Assembly: GCA_015068125.1 (NCBI GenBank)
Contig: SVLD01000009.1
Span: forward strand, 1 to 61,584
DNA from: Oscillospiraceae bacterium
GTDB lineage: Bacteria > Bacillota > Clostridia > Oscillospirales > Oscillospiraceae
Length of the DNA stretch: 61,584 nucleotides
Reading direction: 5' to 3'
Part shown: positions 45,216 to 54,678 of the stretch, in pieces
How the letters are laid out: each line of letters opens with the position of its first letter
How positions within the stretch are numbered: position 1 is the stretch's first letter
The notes under the pieces: model-generated
Told to the model about the DNA's origin: nothing
The model's input: only the letters and a program-made list of their open reading frames with translations
The model's database searches: none
Translations under genes and position numbers: made by a program

Positions 45216-46516
45216 CGAAGGTAAAAGTCATTGGCGCCGGCCTGGCGGGTTCGGAAGCGGCATGGCAGCTTGCCCAGCGTGGCATTGCCGTGGAGCTTTA
45301 TGAAATGAAGCCCCGGAAAATGAGCCCCGCTCACCACAGCCCGGATTTTGCCGAGCTGGTTTGCTCCAATTCTTTCCGTGGCGATCGGCTGGAAAATGCC
45401 GTTGGCCTGCTGAAAGAGGAGCTGCGTCGCTGCGGCAGCCTGATTATGGCCTGCGCTGAGGAAACCCGGGTGGAAGCCGGCGGCTGTTTGGCGGTGGATC
45501 GCTGGGGATTTTCCCAAAAAGTAACGGAGAAGATCCGCAACCATCCCAATATTACCGTTATTTCCGAAGAAGTGACTGAAGTTCCCGAAGGCCCGGTCAT
45601 CGTGGCTACAGGCCCCCTGACCTCCGATGCCATGTCCCAGGCCATCGGCGAATACTTCGGCACCGGATATCTGCACTTTTTCGACGCGGCGGCTCCGCTG
45701 GTCACTGCGGAATCTGTGGATATGAACCTGGCCTGGTGGCAGTCCCGGTATGATCGGGGGACGCCGGATTATGTAAACTGCGCCATGGATAAGGAGCAGT
45801 ACGAAGCTTTTGTGGACGCTCTCATCACGGCAGAAGAAGCGGAAGTCCACGGCTTCGAGGATAAGAATGTCTTCGAGGGCTGTATGCCTGTGGAAGTCAT
45901 GGCTCGCCGGGGACAGGATACCCTGCGCTTTGGCCCTCTGAAGCCCGTTGGCCTGACGGACCCCAACACCGGCAAAGAGCCCTATGCGGTGGTGCAGCTG
46001 CGGATGGACAATGCCTCCGGCACAGTCTATAACCTGGTGGGCTTCCAGACCCATTTGAAATTTGGCGAGCAGAAGCGGGTGTTTTCCATGATCCCCGCCC
46101 TACAAAACGCAGAATTTGTTCGCTACGGCGTGATGCATCGCAATACATTTTTGCAGTCCCCCAAGCTATTGGATCGCTACTATGCCGACCGCCGGAATCC
46201 TCTGGTGGCCTTTGCCGGGCAGATGACCGGCGTGGAGGGCTATGTGGAAAGCACAGCCTCCGGCTATTTGGCGGCAGTAGCTATGGCGGCCAAGCTACAG
46301 GGCAGGGAAATTCCGGATTTTCCCAAAACTACGGCTATCGGCGCGTTGGGACATTACATTTGCGACGAAAGCAATGTCAATTTCCAACCCATGAATATCA
46401 ATTTCAGTATTATTGAACCGCTGGCACAGCGGATTCGAAAGAAAGCAGAGAAGAACCTGGCCATCGCCAACCGATCCTTAGAAGTCATCGGAGAAATGAT
46501 CGACCGGGGGCTGTAA
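45212..46516 (+). CDS. trmFO: folate-dependent tRNA (uracil-54-C5)-methyltransferase
   Basis: 434 aa starting in the ATGA overlap with topA. N-terminal FAD Rossmann motif VIGAGLAGSEAAWQL, the Cys-containing VCSNSFRGD block of the TrmFO/GidA superfamily, and a late MTGVEGYVESTASGYLA. It makes 5-methyluridine at position 54 of tRNA using methylene-tetrahydrofolate. Usual length, usual neighbour of topA. Confidence 0.96.
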   Translation: MTKVKVIGAGLAGSEAAWQLAQRGIAVELYEMKPRKMSPAHHSPDFAELVCSNSFRGDRLENAVGLLKEELRRCGSLIMACAEETRVEAGGCLAVDRWGFSQKVTEKIRNHPNITVISEEVTEVPEGPVIVATGPLTSDAMSQAIGEYFGTGYLHFFDAAAPLVTAESVDMNLAWWQSRYDRGTPDYVNCAMDKEQYEAFVDALITAEEAEVHGFEDKNVFEGCMPVEVMARRGQDTLRFGPLKPVGLTDPNTGKEPYAVVQLRMDNASGTVYNLVGFQTHLKFGEQKRVFSMIPALQNAEFVRYGVMHRNTFLQSPKLLDRYYADRRNPLVAFAGQMTGVEGYVESTASGYLAAVAMAAKLQGREIPDFPKTTAIGALGHYICDESNVNFQPMNINFSIIEPLAQRIRKKAEKNLAIANRSLEVIGEMIDRGL

Positions 46517-46534
46517 AGAAAAAGAGGTTAGATT

Positions 46535-47575
46535 ATGAAAATCATTCTGGACGCAATGGGCGGCGATCACGCCCCCCAGGCACCGGTGCTGGGCGCTATC
46601 GAAGCGGCGAAGCAGTTCGGAAGCCAGATCACCCTGGTGGGCCGTGGGGAGGAAATTCTCCGGGTCCTCCGGGAAAACGGCATCTCCGACCTGCCCAAGG
46701 GCGTGGAGATCGCCAATGCCGACGATGTGGTGGATATGCACGACGACCCTGCGGCGGTGATCCATAAGCGGAAAAATTCTTCCATGGTGGTGGGCCTGAA
46801 AATGCTGGCCGACGGCCAGGGCGATGCCTTTATCTCCGCCGGCAGCACCGGCGCGCTGCTGACAGGTGCCACACTGCTGGTCAAGCGGGTCAAAGGCCTG
46901 CGCCGGGCGGCTATGGGCCCCGCTATGCCCAATAAGGCCGGCGGCAAGACTCTGTTGGTGGACTGCGGCGCCAACGCCGAATGCACCCCGGAATTTTTGC
47001 TGCAGTTCGGCCTGGTAGGTTCTCTGTATGCCAAAAAATCTCTGGGGATCGAAAACCCCAGAGTGGGTCTGCTGAATATCGGCACCGAGGATTCCAAGGG
47101 TACGCCTCTGCAGAAGGAGGCCTACGGCCTGCTGAAAGAGGCATCCGAGCAGGGCGCGCTGAACTTCATCGGCAATGTGGAAGCCCGGGATGTGCTGCTG
47201 GGCGGCGTGGACGTGGTAGTATGCGACGGATTCTCCGGTAATGTGCTGCTGAAGTCTATCGAAGGCACGGCCTATTTCATGGGAAGCCTGATGAAGCACA
47301 AGATATTCAAGCGCAATCTGCTCTCCATGATCGGTTACCTGTTCTGCAAGAAGGGTGTGGACGAGGTCATGAAGATGATGGACTACCGGGAAATCGGCGG
47401 CACAGAATTCTTGGGCATCAAAAAGCCTGTGATCAAGGCGCACGGTTCTTCCGACGCTCTGGCATTCCGCAACGCGGTGCGTCAGGCTGAGGCCGCGGCC
47501 AAGGCCAATATCGCTGGCGAGCTGGCTGACGAGTTGCAAAAACTGGCGCAAGCAAAGGAGACAAGCCATGATTAA
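46535..47575 (+). CDS. plsX: phosphate acyltransferase PlsX
   Basis: 346 aa. It starts with the PlsX signature ILDAMGGDHAPQAPVLGA and contains FISAGSTGALLTGA, GPAMPNKAGGKTLLVDCGAN and DGFSGNVLLKS. Converts acyl-ACP to acyl-phosphate in phospholipid synthesis. It overlaps rnc by 8 bases. The acpP gene, often found between plsX and rnc, is absent here. Confidence 0.96.
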   Translation: MKIILDAMGGDHAPQAPVLGAIEAAKQFGSQITLVGRGEEILRVLRENGISDLPKGVEIANADDVVDMHDDPAAVIHKRKNSSMVVGLKMLADGQGDAFISAGSTGALLTGATLLVKRVKGLRRAAMGPAMPNKAGGKTLLVDCGANAECTPEFLLQFGLVGSLYAKKSLGIENPRVGLLNIGTEDSKGTPLQKEAYGLLKEASEQGALNFIGNVEARDVLLGGVDVVVCDGFSGNVLLKSIEGTAYFMGSLMKHKIFKRNLLSMIGYLFCKKGVDEVMKMMDYREIGGTEFLGIKKPVIKAHGSSDALAFRNAVRQAEAAAKANIAGELADELQKLAQAKETSHD

Positions 47576-48242
47576 GGAGCTGGAAACGGCCATCGGCTAC
47601 CGGTTTCAGAATATCAATCTGCTGCAAAACGCCCTTGCCCATTCGTCCTATGCCAACGAACGCTGGCATAACAGTCTGATGAGCAACGAACGGCTGGAGT
47701 TCTTGGGCGATTCTATCCTGGGCATGCTGGTGGCGGATCACCTGTACCGTACATTCCCGGATCGCCCGGAGGGCGAGCTGACCCGGATGCGGGCGGATAT
47801 GGTCTGTGAGCGTTCCCTGGCGAAAATTGCCGGGGAGATCGGCCTGGGCACCCACCTGTTGCTTGGCAGAGGTGAGGAGCAAAGCGGCGGCCGCAGCAGA
47901 GATTCCATTCTGGCAGACGCAGTGGAATCTGTGATTGCTGCCTGTTACTTGGACGGCGGAATGGATGCTGCCCTGACCTTTGTTCAGCGGTTTGTGCTGA
48001 GCCGTGTGCCTACTGCGGGATTGCAGAATGTGGACTATAAGACTGCCCTGCAGGAGCAGGTGCAGCAAAAACGCAACCAGACGCTATCCTACACCCTGGT
48101 AGGGGAAAGCGGCCCGGATCACGACAAGCACTTTCAAGTGGAGCTGACCCTGAACGGTGTGGTCATCGGAAAAGGCGTTGGCACCAGCAAAAAGCGGGCT
48201 GAGCAGGATGCCGCCCGGGTTGCGCTGGAAAATATGCAATAA
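47568..48242 (+). CDS. rnc: ribonuclease III
   Basis: 224 aa. The RNase III signature NERLEFLGDSILGMLVAD and a second acidic site DAVESVIAACYLDGG supply the metal-binding Glu/Asp residues. The C-terminal double-stranded RNA-binding domain (about 152-224) ends KGVGTSKKRAEQDAARVAL. Processes rRNA and structured RNAs. Overlaps plsX and is closed by a terminator. Confidence 0.97.
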   Translation: MIKELETAIGYRFQNINLLQNALAHSSYANERWHNSLMSNERLEFLGDSILGMLVADHLYRTFPDRPEGELTRMRADMVCERSLAKIAGEIGLGTHLLLGRGEEQSGGRSRDSILADAVESVIAACYLDGGMDAALTFVQRFVLSRVPTAGLQNVDYKTALQEQVQQKRNQTLSYTLVGESGPDHDKHFQVELTLNGVVIGKGVGTSKKRAEQDAARVALENMQ

Positions 48243-48244
48243 GG

Positions 48245-48273
48245 AAAAGGGCGCGTGGAAAACGCGCCCTTTT
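48245..48273 (+). terminator. rho-independent terminator after rnc
   Basis: AAAAGGGCGCGT (48245-48256) pairs with ACGCGCCCTTTT (48262-48273); the T-run forms the end of the stem. Closes the dprA-to-rnc run. Confidence 0.85.
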
Positions 48274-48364
48274 GATATTTACAAAATATTTGCAATTCCC
48301 CGGTGGTCATGGAGGAAAACTCCGTGTATAGTATAGATAGAAGAAATCCCCGGGAGGTGACACA

Positions 48365-49975
48365 ATGAAGATCCAATTTGTAGGCGCTGCCCATGAGGTA
48401 ACCGGAAGCTGCACTCTTTTGGAGGTGGCGGGACGGTATTATTTGGTGGACTGCGGTATGGAGCAGGGTATTGATGTGTTCCAAAATATTCCCTTGCCTG
48501 TGCCGGCCAAGGACGTGGAAGCGGTTTTTCTGACCCATGCCCATATTGACCATTCCGGTATGCTGCCGAAGCTGTATAAAGACGGTTTCCGGGGCGCGAT
48601 TTATGCTACCCGAGCCACAGCGGATCTTTGCAGCATCATGCTGCGGGATTCAGCCCATATCCAAATGTCGGAAGCCCAGTGGCGAAAGCGGAAAGCGGAG
48701 CGTTCCGGAGAAACCGCCCCGGAACCTGTGTACGATATGGAAGACGCCCTGGGAGCGATTTCCCGGTTTCGCCCCTGTGAATACGGTCAGCAGATCCGGG
48801 CAGGGGAGGGCGTTTCTCTCCGGTTTACGGACATCGGCCATCTGCTGGGCTCGGCCTGCATTGAACTGTGGCTGACGGAAGCGGGTAAAACAAAGAAGGT
48901 CCTGTTCAGCGGCGATGTGGGAAATGTGAACCAGCCACTGATCAACGATCCTCAGATTGTGGAGGAAACGGATTACCTGGTCATCGAATCCACCTACGGA
49001 AATCGCCTGCACGATACCGGAGCGGATTTCCGGGATCCGGTGGAGAGCCTGGCAGAATGCATCCAGGAGGCGCTGGACGGCGGCGGAAATTTGATTATCC
49101 CATCCTTTGCAGTGGGCAGAACCCAGGAAATGCTCTATGCCATCCGGCAAATCAAGCTTCGGGGGCTGGTCACCGGCCATTCCGGCTTTTCGGTGTATGT
49201 GGATAGCCCCCTGGCGGTGGAGGCCACCTCGATTTTCCTACAGTGTGACCAAAGCTGCTTTGACGAGGAAACCAAGGCCCTGCTCCGGCAGGGAATCAAT
49301 CCCATCTGGTTCGACGGGATTCGGCTGTCTGTGACGTCAGATGAGTCCAAGCGCATTAATGAAGACCCTGCGCCCAAGGTGATTCTGTCTGCCAGTGGTA
49401 TGTGCGAGGCTGGACGAATTCGTCACCATTTGAAGCACAATCTCTGGCGCTCCAACAGCATCGTGTTGTTTGTGGGCTACCAGGCCCAGGGCTCTTTGGG
49501 AAGAAAACTCCAGGACGGCGTGAAATCCGTGCGGCTATTTGGCGAGGAAATTGCGGTGAACGCGAAGATCCGCACCCTCCGGGGAACCAGTGGCCATGCG
49601 GACCAGGCGGGCCTGGTACGATGGGTTCGCGGCATGGCTCGCAAACCGGCGCTTACCTTTGTGAATCATGGCGATAATGAGGCCTGCGAAACCTTCCGCA
49701 AACTGCTGGAGGATATGGGCTATGCCGCCCAGGCACCGTACAGCGGCACGGAGTATGACCTGCTTACCGGGAAGATGACGGTTTTTGCGGAGGGAAAACC
49801 CGTCGATCGGGTGCAGAAGATGAAAAGCGGTACAAGAGCTGCCCAGGTCTATCGGGATCTGGTGGCGGCGGCGGAAGAACTGCTGCGATTGGCAAAAAGC
49901 TGCATGGGCAGGTCCAATAAAGACAACAGCAAGCTGACGGATCAGATCCGGGCGCTGATAGAAAAATGGCGGTGA
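48365..49975 (+). CDS. metallo-beta-lactamase / beta-CASP ribonuclease-like protein
   Basis: 536 aa, GGGAGG upstream. MBL metal site THAHIDHSGMLPKL, FSGDVGN, the beta-CASP block IPSFAVGRTQEML, SASGMCEAGRI, and the RMMBL tail GTSGHADQ. This is the CPSF/YSH1-like group of bacterial RNA hydrolases, probably an RNA endo- or exonuclease in the cytoplasm. The C-terminal 60 residues are a helical extension. The exact substrate is unknown. Confidence 0.88.
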   Translation: MKIQFVGAAHEVTGSCTLLEVAGRYYLVDCGMEQGIDVFQNIPLPVPAKDVEAVFLTHAHIDHSGMLPKLYKDGFRGAIYATRATADLCSIMLRDSAHIQMSEAQWRKRKAERSGETAPEPVYDMEDALGAISRFRPCEYGQQIRAGEGVSLRFTDIGHLLGSACIELWLTEAGKTKKVLFSGDVGNVNQPLINDPQIVEETDYLVIESTYGNRLHDTGADFRDPVESLAECIQEALDGGGNLIIPSFAVGRTQEMLYAIRQIKLRGLVTGHSGFSVYVDSPLAVEATSIFLQCDQSCFDEETKALLRQGINPIWFDGIRLSVTSDESKRINEDPAPKVILSASGMCEAGRIRHHLKHNLWRSNSIVLFVGYQAQGSLGRKLQDGVKSVRLFGEEIAVNAKIRTLRGTSGHADQAGLVRWVRGMARKPALTFVNHGDNEACETFRKLLEDMGYAAQAPYSGTEYDLLTGKMTVFAEGKPVDRVQKMKSGTRAAQVYRDLVAAAEELLRLAKSCMGRSNKDNSKLTDQIRALIEKWR

Positions 49976-50050
49976 CGGTGATTTTGTCACGGAAAACGCC
50001 ACGAAATCCGGTTACAATAGCACCATAAAGAAACAAAAGGAGGCAGTACA

Positions 50051-50359
50051 ATGTCTATTATGAAAATTACCAAGGAAAATTTTGAGGCGGAGGTCCTGCA
50101 AAGCGATAAGCCGGTTCTGCTGGACTTCTTCGCCACATGGTGCGGCCCCTGCCGTATGGTTGGCCCTGTTTTAGAGGAGATCGCCCAGGAAAATGAGAGC
50201 ATCAAGGTCTGCAAGATCGATGTGGATCAGGATCCGGAGCTTGCCCAGCGCTTCCAGGTCACCAGCATTCCTCTGCTGGTGGTGATGGAGAATGGCAAGG
50301 TGGTTAACCAGGCTCTGGGCGCAAGACCCAAAGACCAAATTCTGAAGCTGATTCCCTAA
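50051..50359 (+). CDS. trxA: thioredoxin
   Basis: 102 aa, AAAGGAGG upstream. Classic thioredoxin fold with the active site FATWCGPCRM and the cis-proline segment TSIPLLVV. Disulfide reductase of the cytoplasm. Followed at once by a strong terminator, so it is monocistronic. Confidence 0.96.
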   Translation: MSIMKITKENFEAEVLQSDKPVLLDFFATWCGPCRMVGPVLEEIAQENESIKVCKIDVDQDPELAQRFQVTSIPLLVVMENGKVVNQALGARPKDQILKLIP

Positions 50360-50369
50360 ACAATCAGTG

Positions 50370-50397
50370 TCCGGCGGACTTCGGTCCGCCGGATTTT
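50370..50397 (+). terminator. terminator with UUCG tetraloop after trxA
   Basis: TCCGGCGGAC (50370-50379), loop TTCG, GTCCGCCGGA (50384-50393), then TTTT. A textbook intrinsic terminator. Confidence 0.92.
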
Positions 50398-50475
50398 GCG
50401 TTTTCGGGAAAAAACAGTAGAAATATCCTTAAGGGGATGGTATAATAATGAAAAAATGCACAGGGAGGATAGAAC

Positions 50476-51393
50476 GTGGGATTTCTCTATTTTTTGCAAA
50501 GTATTCGCTTTCCTATTTTGGATGAGATCATGCTGCTGATCACCCGACTGGGCGAGGAAACGGCTTTCCTGGTTCTGGCGCTGGTGATCTTTTGGTGCGT
50601 GGACAAAAAGCAGGGGTATTATATCATGTCCGTGGGCTTTATTGGCACCGTAGCCAGCCAGTTTATGAAGCTGCTGTGCCGAATCCCCAGACCCTGGGTG
50701 CTGGATGAAAATTTCACGGTAGTCGGGAACGCCAAGGAAGCCGCCACCGGTTACAGCTTCCCCAGCGGCCACAGCCAGTCGGGCGTAGGCACTCTGGGCG
50801 GCATTGCGGCGACCACCCGCAATCGTTGGATCAAAGGTGTTTGCATCGCGCTGGCGGTGCTGGTGCCTTTTTCCAGAATGTATCTGGGCGTCCATACTCC
50901 GGCGGATGTGCTGGTAGGCTCTGCCATCGCCCTGGTTTTGCTTTTTGCTCTGCGGCCGGTGATCTTAGAGGGCGGCCACAAGGCTATGTGGATCCTCATT
51001 GGCGGAATGCTGGCTATGGCGGTGGGCTATCTGGCCTTTGTGGAGCTGTATCCCTTCCCGGCAGATATTGATACCCATAATCTGGAGTCCGGGCTGAAAA
51101 ATGCCTATACACTGCTGGGCTGCCTGCTGGGTGTTTGTGTTGTCTACTGGGCAGATTCCAAGTGGCTGAATTTCCAAACCGATGCCATTTGGTGGGCGCA
51201 AATTCTAAAGGCCTTGCTGGGTTTTGCGGCGGTGTTGGTGATCAAGGAAGGGTTGCGCGCACCGCTGGATTGGCTGTTTGCAGGCCATTTGGCAGGCCGT
51301 AGTGCCCGGTATTTCCTCGTTGTTGTAGTGGCGGGCATTGTGTGGCCTTTGAGCTTCCGCTGGTTTGCAAGCCTTGGCAGAAAGGAAACGTAA
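50476..51393 (+). CDS. PAP2-family membrane phosphatase
   Basis: 305 aa, GTG start at 50476 after GGGAGG; a TATAAT at 50441-50446 probably drives it. Motif 1 KLLCRIPRPW, motif 2 PSGHSQ and motif 3 SRMYLGVHTPADVLVG of the PAP2 acid phosphatase superfamily lie in the first half. About eight membrane helices, including a C-terminal extension longer than a minimal PAP2. Probable substrate: undecaprenyl pyrophosphate or another lipid phosphate at the outer membrane face. Confidence 0.88.
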   Translation: MGFLYFLQSIRFPILDEIMLLITRLGEETAFLVLALVIFWCVDKKQGYYIMSVGFIGTVASQFMKLLCRIPRPWVLDENFTVVGNAKEAATGYSFPSGHSQSGVGTLGGIAATTRNRWIKGVCIALAVLVPFSRMYLGVHTPADVLVGSAIALVLLFALRPVILEGGHKAMWILIGGMLAMAVGYLAFVELYPFPADIDTHNLESGLKNAYTLLGCLLGVCVVYWADSKWLNFQTDAIWWAQILKALLGFAAVLVIKEGLRAPLDWLFAGHLAGRSARYFLVVVVAGIVWPLSFRWFASLGRKET

Positions 51394-51394
51394 T

Positions 51395-51832
51395 ATGGAT
51401 ACAATTTGTGTAAAAAAGCTGTCTTCCAATGCCATTTTGCCTACCTATGGCTCTGCCGGCGCCGCGGCGGCGGACTTGTACGCCTGCCTGGAAGAGCCGG
51501 TGACCATTGCGGCAGGGCAGACGGTGTTCATCCCCACAGGGTTGTCCATGGAGATTCCCACCGGCTGTGCGGGACTGATCTACGCCCGCAGTAGCATGGG
51601 CGCTAAGCGCGGCCTGGCACCTGCCAACAAGGTGGGGGTTATCGACAGCGACTACCGGGGCGAAATCAAGGTGGTACTGCTGAACCACAGCGGCATGCCG
51701 CAGACCGTACAGCCTGGCGAACGCATTGCCCAGATGATCATCACCCCGGTGCTGACCCCGGCTTATGAGGAAGTTACCGAGCTGACCGACACAGACCGTG
51801 GCACCGGCGGCTTCGGCTCCACAGGAAAATAA
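51395..51832 (+). CDS. dut: dUTP pyrophosphatase
   Basis: 145 aa from the ATG at 51395 (AAAGGAA upstream). All five dUTPase motifs are present: SAGAAAADLYA, ARSSMGAKRGL, GVIDSDYRGEIKV, GERIAQMII and GTGGFGSTG. Trimeric enzyme that removes dUTP and supplies dUMP. It follows the PAP2 gene by one base. Confidence 0.96.
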   Translation: MDTICVKKLSSNAILPTYGSAGAAAADLYACLEEPVTIAAGQTVFIPTGLSMEIPTGCAGLIYARSSMGAKRGLAPANKVGVIDSDYRGEIKVVLLNHSGMPQTVQPGERIAQMIITPVLTPAYEEVTELTDTDRGTGGFGSTGK

Positions 51833-51869
51833 AAATTTGGAGTCTAAGAGCAACAAGGGGGCATAGACA

Positions 51870-52298
51870 ATGACGCAAATGGAATTTTTGCTTGGAATGT
51901 TGTTCATCTGGTTTGTGTTGATTGTTGGAATTGTTGTGAGCGCAGTATTTCTCATCGTGCGACTCGTCCGTAAAACCGGTTGGAAAGCACCATTGATTGC
52001 CTTGGGTATCCAGCTCCTTTTGTTTGGGGCATCGGCATTGTTTTGCGTCTCCCATTCCACTTACTATCGATACAACGATTGGGAAATCCTGAACAATAGT
52101 GTTTACGAAGTGCAGGAAAAATACGGTGACTTTGATTTGGGCAAAATCAGCGAAGGGCACAGCGGCACAGTGGCCTATTACATCTATAAGGATGATGGCC
52201 CCATCATGCCTGACCATCTGGATCATTACTACTATATGGAGTATGACGAAAATGGAATCATCTACAAAGTCTATGACGGCTGTGCGCCAGGCGGTTAA
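51870..52298 (+). CDS. small two-helix membrane protein, unknown
   Basis: 142 aa with two N-terminal membrane helices (about 8-31 and 39-58) and an extracytoplasmic domain of about 85 residues that is rich in Tyr and Asp (YYIYKDDGP, HYYYMEYDENG). The start at 51870 follows AAGGGGG with a good gap. No domain recognised. Lies between dut and a bidirectional terminator. Confidence 0.6.
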   Translation: MTQMEFLLGMLFIWFVLIVGIVVSAVFLIVRLVRKTGWKAPLIALGIQLLLFGASALFCVSHSTYYRYNDWEILNNSVYEVQEKYGDFDLGKISEGHSGTVAYYIYKDDGPIMPDHLDHYYYMEYDENGIIYKVYDGCAPGG

Positions 52299-52303
52299 TC
52301 AAT

Positions 52304-52335
52304 AAAATCGGCACCCAATGTGGGTGCCGATTTTT
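52304..52335. terminator. bidirectional terminator, dut side / glnN side
   Basis: AAAATCGGCACCC pairs with GGGTGCCGATTTT around a short loop, with A- and T-runs on both sides. Serves the plus-strand gene ending at 52298 and the minus-strand glnN ending at 52344. Confidence 0.9.
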
Positions 52336-52343
52336 GCATATTC

Positions 52344-54428
52344 TCAGTAGTACAGGATATCGGAGTAAGTGGGGTAGGGCCAGTAGGACTTGGCGGTGAG
52401 CTTTTCCAGGAAGTCCGCGTCCTTGCGCAGTACCTGCATCAAAGGAACGGTGACGGTGTCGTGATAATTGGCGGCCTCCTGATTATCCTTGGGCACGGCT
52501 TGCAGAACTTCGTGGAGCTTCTCGCAGTTTTCGTACAGGCTGTCGCACTTATCGGAAAGCCGCTGGGACAGATCCAGCTCCGTGTTGCACCGGATGCCGG
52601 CCTTGCGCTTGCGCTCCACAGTTTCCGCTAGATCCGAGGAGTAGGCCATGGCCGCCGGCAGGATCTGATGCAGTGTCATATCCACCATGGTTCTGGCTTC
52701 AATGTTGATAATCTTGCGGTAGTTGGCCAGGTGGATGTTGTACCGGGCCCGGAACTCTGTTTCGGTAAACACACCGTGCTTGGTCACCAGGTCGATGTTC
52801 TTCCGGGAAATGTAGTGGGGCATGGCCTTAGCGGTGGAGGGCAGATTGTGCAAGCCCCGGGCTGCGGCCTCCTGCTTCCATTCTTCGGAATAGCCGTCGC
52901 CGTTGAAGATGATCCGCTGATGGGCGGTCAGTGCGTCGCAGATGATGGTCTGCAGGGTGGCATCGAAGTCCTCGGATGCTTCCAGAACATCGGCAAACCG
53001 TCCCAAAGATTCTGCCATGATGGTGTTCAGGGCAATGTTGGGGCCGGCGATGGACTGGGAGGAGCCCACCATACGGAACTCAAACTTGTTGCCGGTGAAA
53101 GCGATGGGGGAGGTGCGGTTGCGGTCGGTGGTGTCCTTGGGAATGGGGGGCAGCACATCCACGCCAATGCGAAGCAGCTTCTTCTCCGGATCAGTGTAGT
53201 TTGCGCCCCGGATGATGGAGTCCACCACGGCGTTCAGCTCGTCGCCCAGAAATACGGAAATGATGGCCGGAGGGGCTTCGTTGGCGCCCAGGCGGTGATC
53301 GTTGGCAGCGGAGGCGACAGTACACCGCAGGAAGTCCTGATATTCATCCACGCCCTGGATAAAGGCCGCCAGGAACAGCAAAAACTGGGCGTTCTGCCGG
53401 GGGGTCTTGCCGGGGCTGAAAAGATTTCTGCCGGAGTCGGTGCACAGCGACCAGTTGTTGTGTTTGCCGGAGCCGTTGACACCGGCGAAGGGCTTTTCGT
53501 GGAGCAGGCACACCAGGTCGTGCTTGGCGGCGCACTTTTTCATGATCTCCATGGTCAGCTGATTGCCGTCGCAGGCGTTGGAAACGGAGGAATACACCGG
53601 CGCCAGCTCATGCTGACAGGGGGCACCTTCGTTGTGCTTGGTTTTGGAGGTGACGCCCAGCCGCCAGAGCTGTTCGTCCAGATCCTTCATAAATGCAGAG
53701 ACCCGGGTACGGATGGCGCCGTAGTAGTGGTCGCCCAGCTCCTGACCCTTGGGGGCGGGGGCACCAAAGAGGGTTCGGCCGGTGAGCCGCAGATCTTCCC
53801 GCTGGGCGTACAGCGCCTTGGGAATAAGGAAGTATTCCTGCTCCGCACCCACAGACACGGAGACCCGCTGGGTCTGCTGATCGCCAAAGAGCCGCAGAAT
53901 CCGCAGAGCCTCCCGGGAGATCACATCCAGGGAACGCAGCAGGGGAGTCTTCTTGTCCAGAGATTCGCCGGTATAGGAAAAGAAACAGGTGGGGATGTAC
54001 AGACTGCCGTCTTTCACAAAAGCGAAAGCGGTGGGATCCCAGGCAGTATAGCCACGGGCTTCAAAGGTTGCCCGCAGGCCACCGGAGGGGAAGGAACTGG
54101 CATCGGACTCGCCCCGAACCAGCGCCTTGCCGGAAAACTCCATAATGACCTTACCGTCCTCGGTGGGGGTCAGGAAGGAATCGTGCTTTTCCGCGGTGAT
54201 GCCGGTCATGGGCTGGAACCAGTGGGTGTAGTGGGTAGCGCCCTTTGCGATAGCCCAGAGCTTCATAGCCTCGGCAATTTCGTTGGCGACCTCCAGGGGC
54301 AGGGGGGAGCCGGTGCGGATGCACTGCTGCCAGGCGCTATAAGTGTTCGGCGACAGCCGCTGCTGCATGGCGGCATTATTAAAAACATCTGTACCGAAAA
54401 TATCGGGAATGTTGATATACTCGCTCAA
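52344..54428 (-). CDS. glnN: type III glutamine synthetase
   Basis: 694 aa, the large GSIII form typical of Bacteroidetes and Clostridia. TTG start at 54428 with AAGGATG upstream. Diagnostic segments: GAEQEYFLIP (metal-binding Glu residues), NEGAPCQHELAPVYSS, NGSGKHNNWSL and FEFRMVGSSQS. Makes glutamine from glutamate, ammonia and ATP as a dodecamer. A promoter (TTGCTT, 17 bases, TAAAAT; complement of 54499-54504 and 54476-54481) lies just upstream. Divergent from an aminotransferase gene, so both may respond to nitrogen status (inference). Confidence 0.95.
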   Translation of the reverse strand: MSEYINIPDIFGTDVFNNAAMQQRLSPNTYSAWQQCIRTGSPLPLEVANEIAEAMKLWAIAKGATHYTHWFQPMTGITAEKHDSFLTPTEDGKVIMEFSGKALVRGESDASSFPSGGLRATFEARGYTAWDPTAFAFVKDGSLYIPTCFFSYTGESLDKKTPLLRSLDVISREALRILRLFGDQQTQRVSVSVGAEQEYFLIPKALYAQREDLRLTGRTLFGAPAPKGQELGDHYYGAIRTRVSAFMKDLDEQLWRLGVTSKTKHNEGAPCQHELAPVYSSVSNACDGNQLTMEIMKKCAAKHDLVCLLHEKPFAGVNGSGKHNNWSLCTDSGRNLFSPGKTPRQNAQFLLFLAAFIQGVDEYQDFLRCTVASAANDHRLGANEAPPAIISVFLGDELNAVVDSIIRGANYTDPEKKLLRIGVDVLPPIPKDTTDRNRTSPIAFTGNKFEFRMVGSSQSIAGPNIALNTIMAESLGRFADVLEASEDFDATLQTIICDALTAHQRIIFNGDGYSEEWKQEAAARGLHNLPSTAKAMPHYISRKNIDLVTKHGVFTETEFRARYNIHLANYRKIINIEARTMVDMTLHQILPAAMAYSSDLAETVERKRKAGIRCNTELDLSQRLSDKCDSLYENCEKLHEVLQAVPKDNQEAANYHDTVTVPLMQVLRKDADFLEKLTAKSYWPYPTYSDILYY

Positions 54429-54475
54429 AGTGACACATCCTTTCGAAAATGGTCATAATATCATAGCTTACTAAA

Positions 54476-54504
54476 ATTTTATGTGATTTGGCAGTAAAAA
54501 GCAA
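54476..54504 (-). promoter_or_regulatory. promoter of glnN
   Basis: On the minus strand: -35 TTGCTT (complement of 54499-54504), 17-base spacer, -10 TAAAAT (complement of 54476-54481). Confidence 0.55.
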
Positions 54505-54608
54505 GCAGAAAATTCCATGAAATTCTGGGCCGTATTGCCGAAGAATTGTGCATTGGAACGAAAAAATGCAATTTTTGCAAGAATGAAAGGGAATTCATGC
54601 AAAAATGG

Positions 54609-54637
54609 TTGCAATTATATGGCTGCTGGCGTATAAT
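54609..54637 (+). promoter_or_regulatory. promoter of the MocR-type aminotransferase
   Basis: TTGCAA (54609-54614), 17-base spacer, TATAAT (54632-54637). The intergenic stretch before it holds repeated TTGCA/TGCAA elements that could be regulator half-sites. Confidence 0.65.
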
Positions 54638-54678
54638 ATGCGTGTTATAACTGATTTTTGACCGAGAGGATGATAGAA

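Noticed and set aside
50448..50525. Small open frame starting ATGAAAAAATGC ahead of the PAP2 gene
   Set aside because: It begins one base after the TATAAT hexamer, upstream of any plausible transcription start, and lacks a ribosome site.
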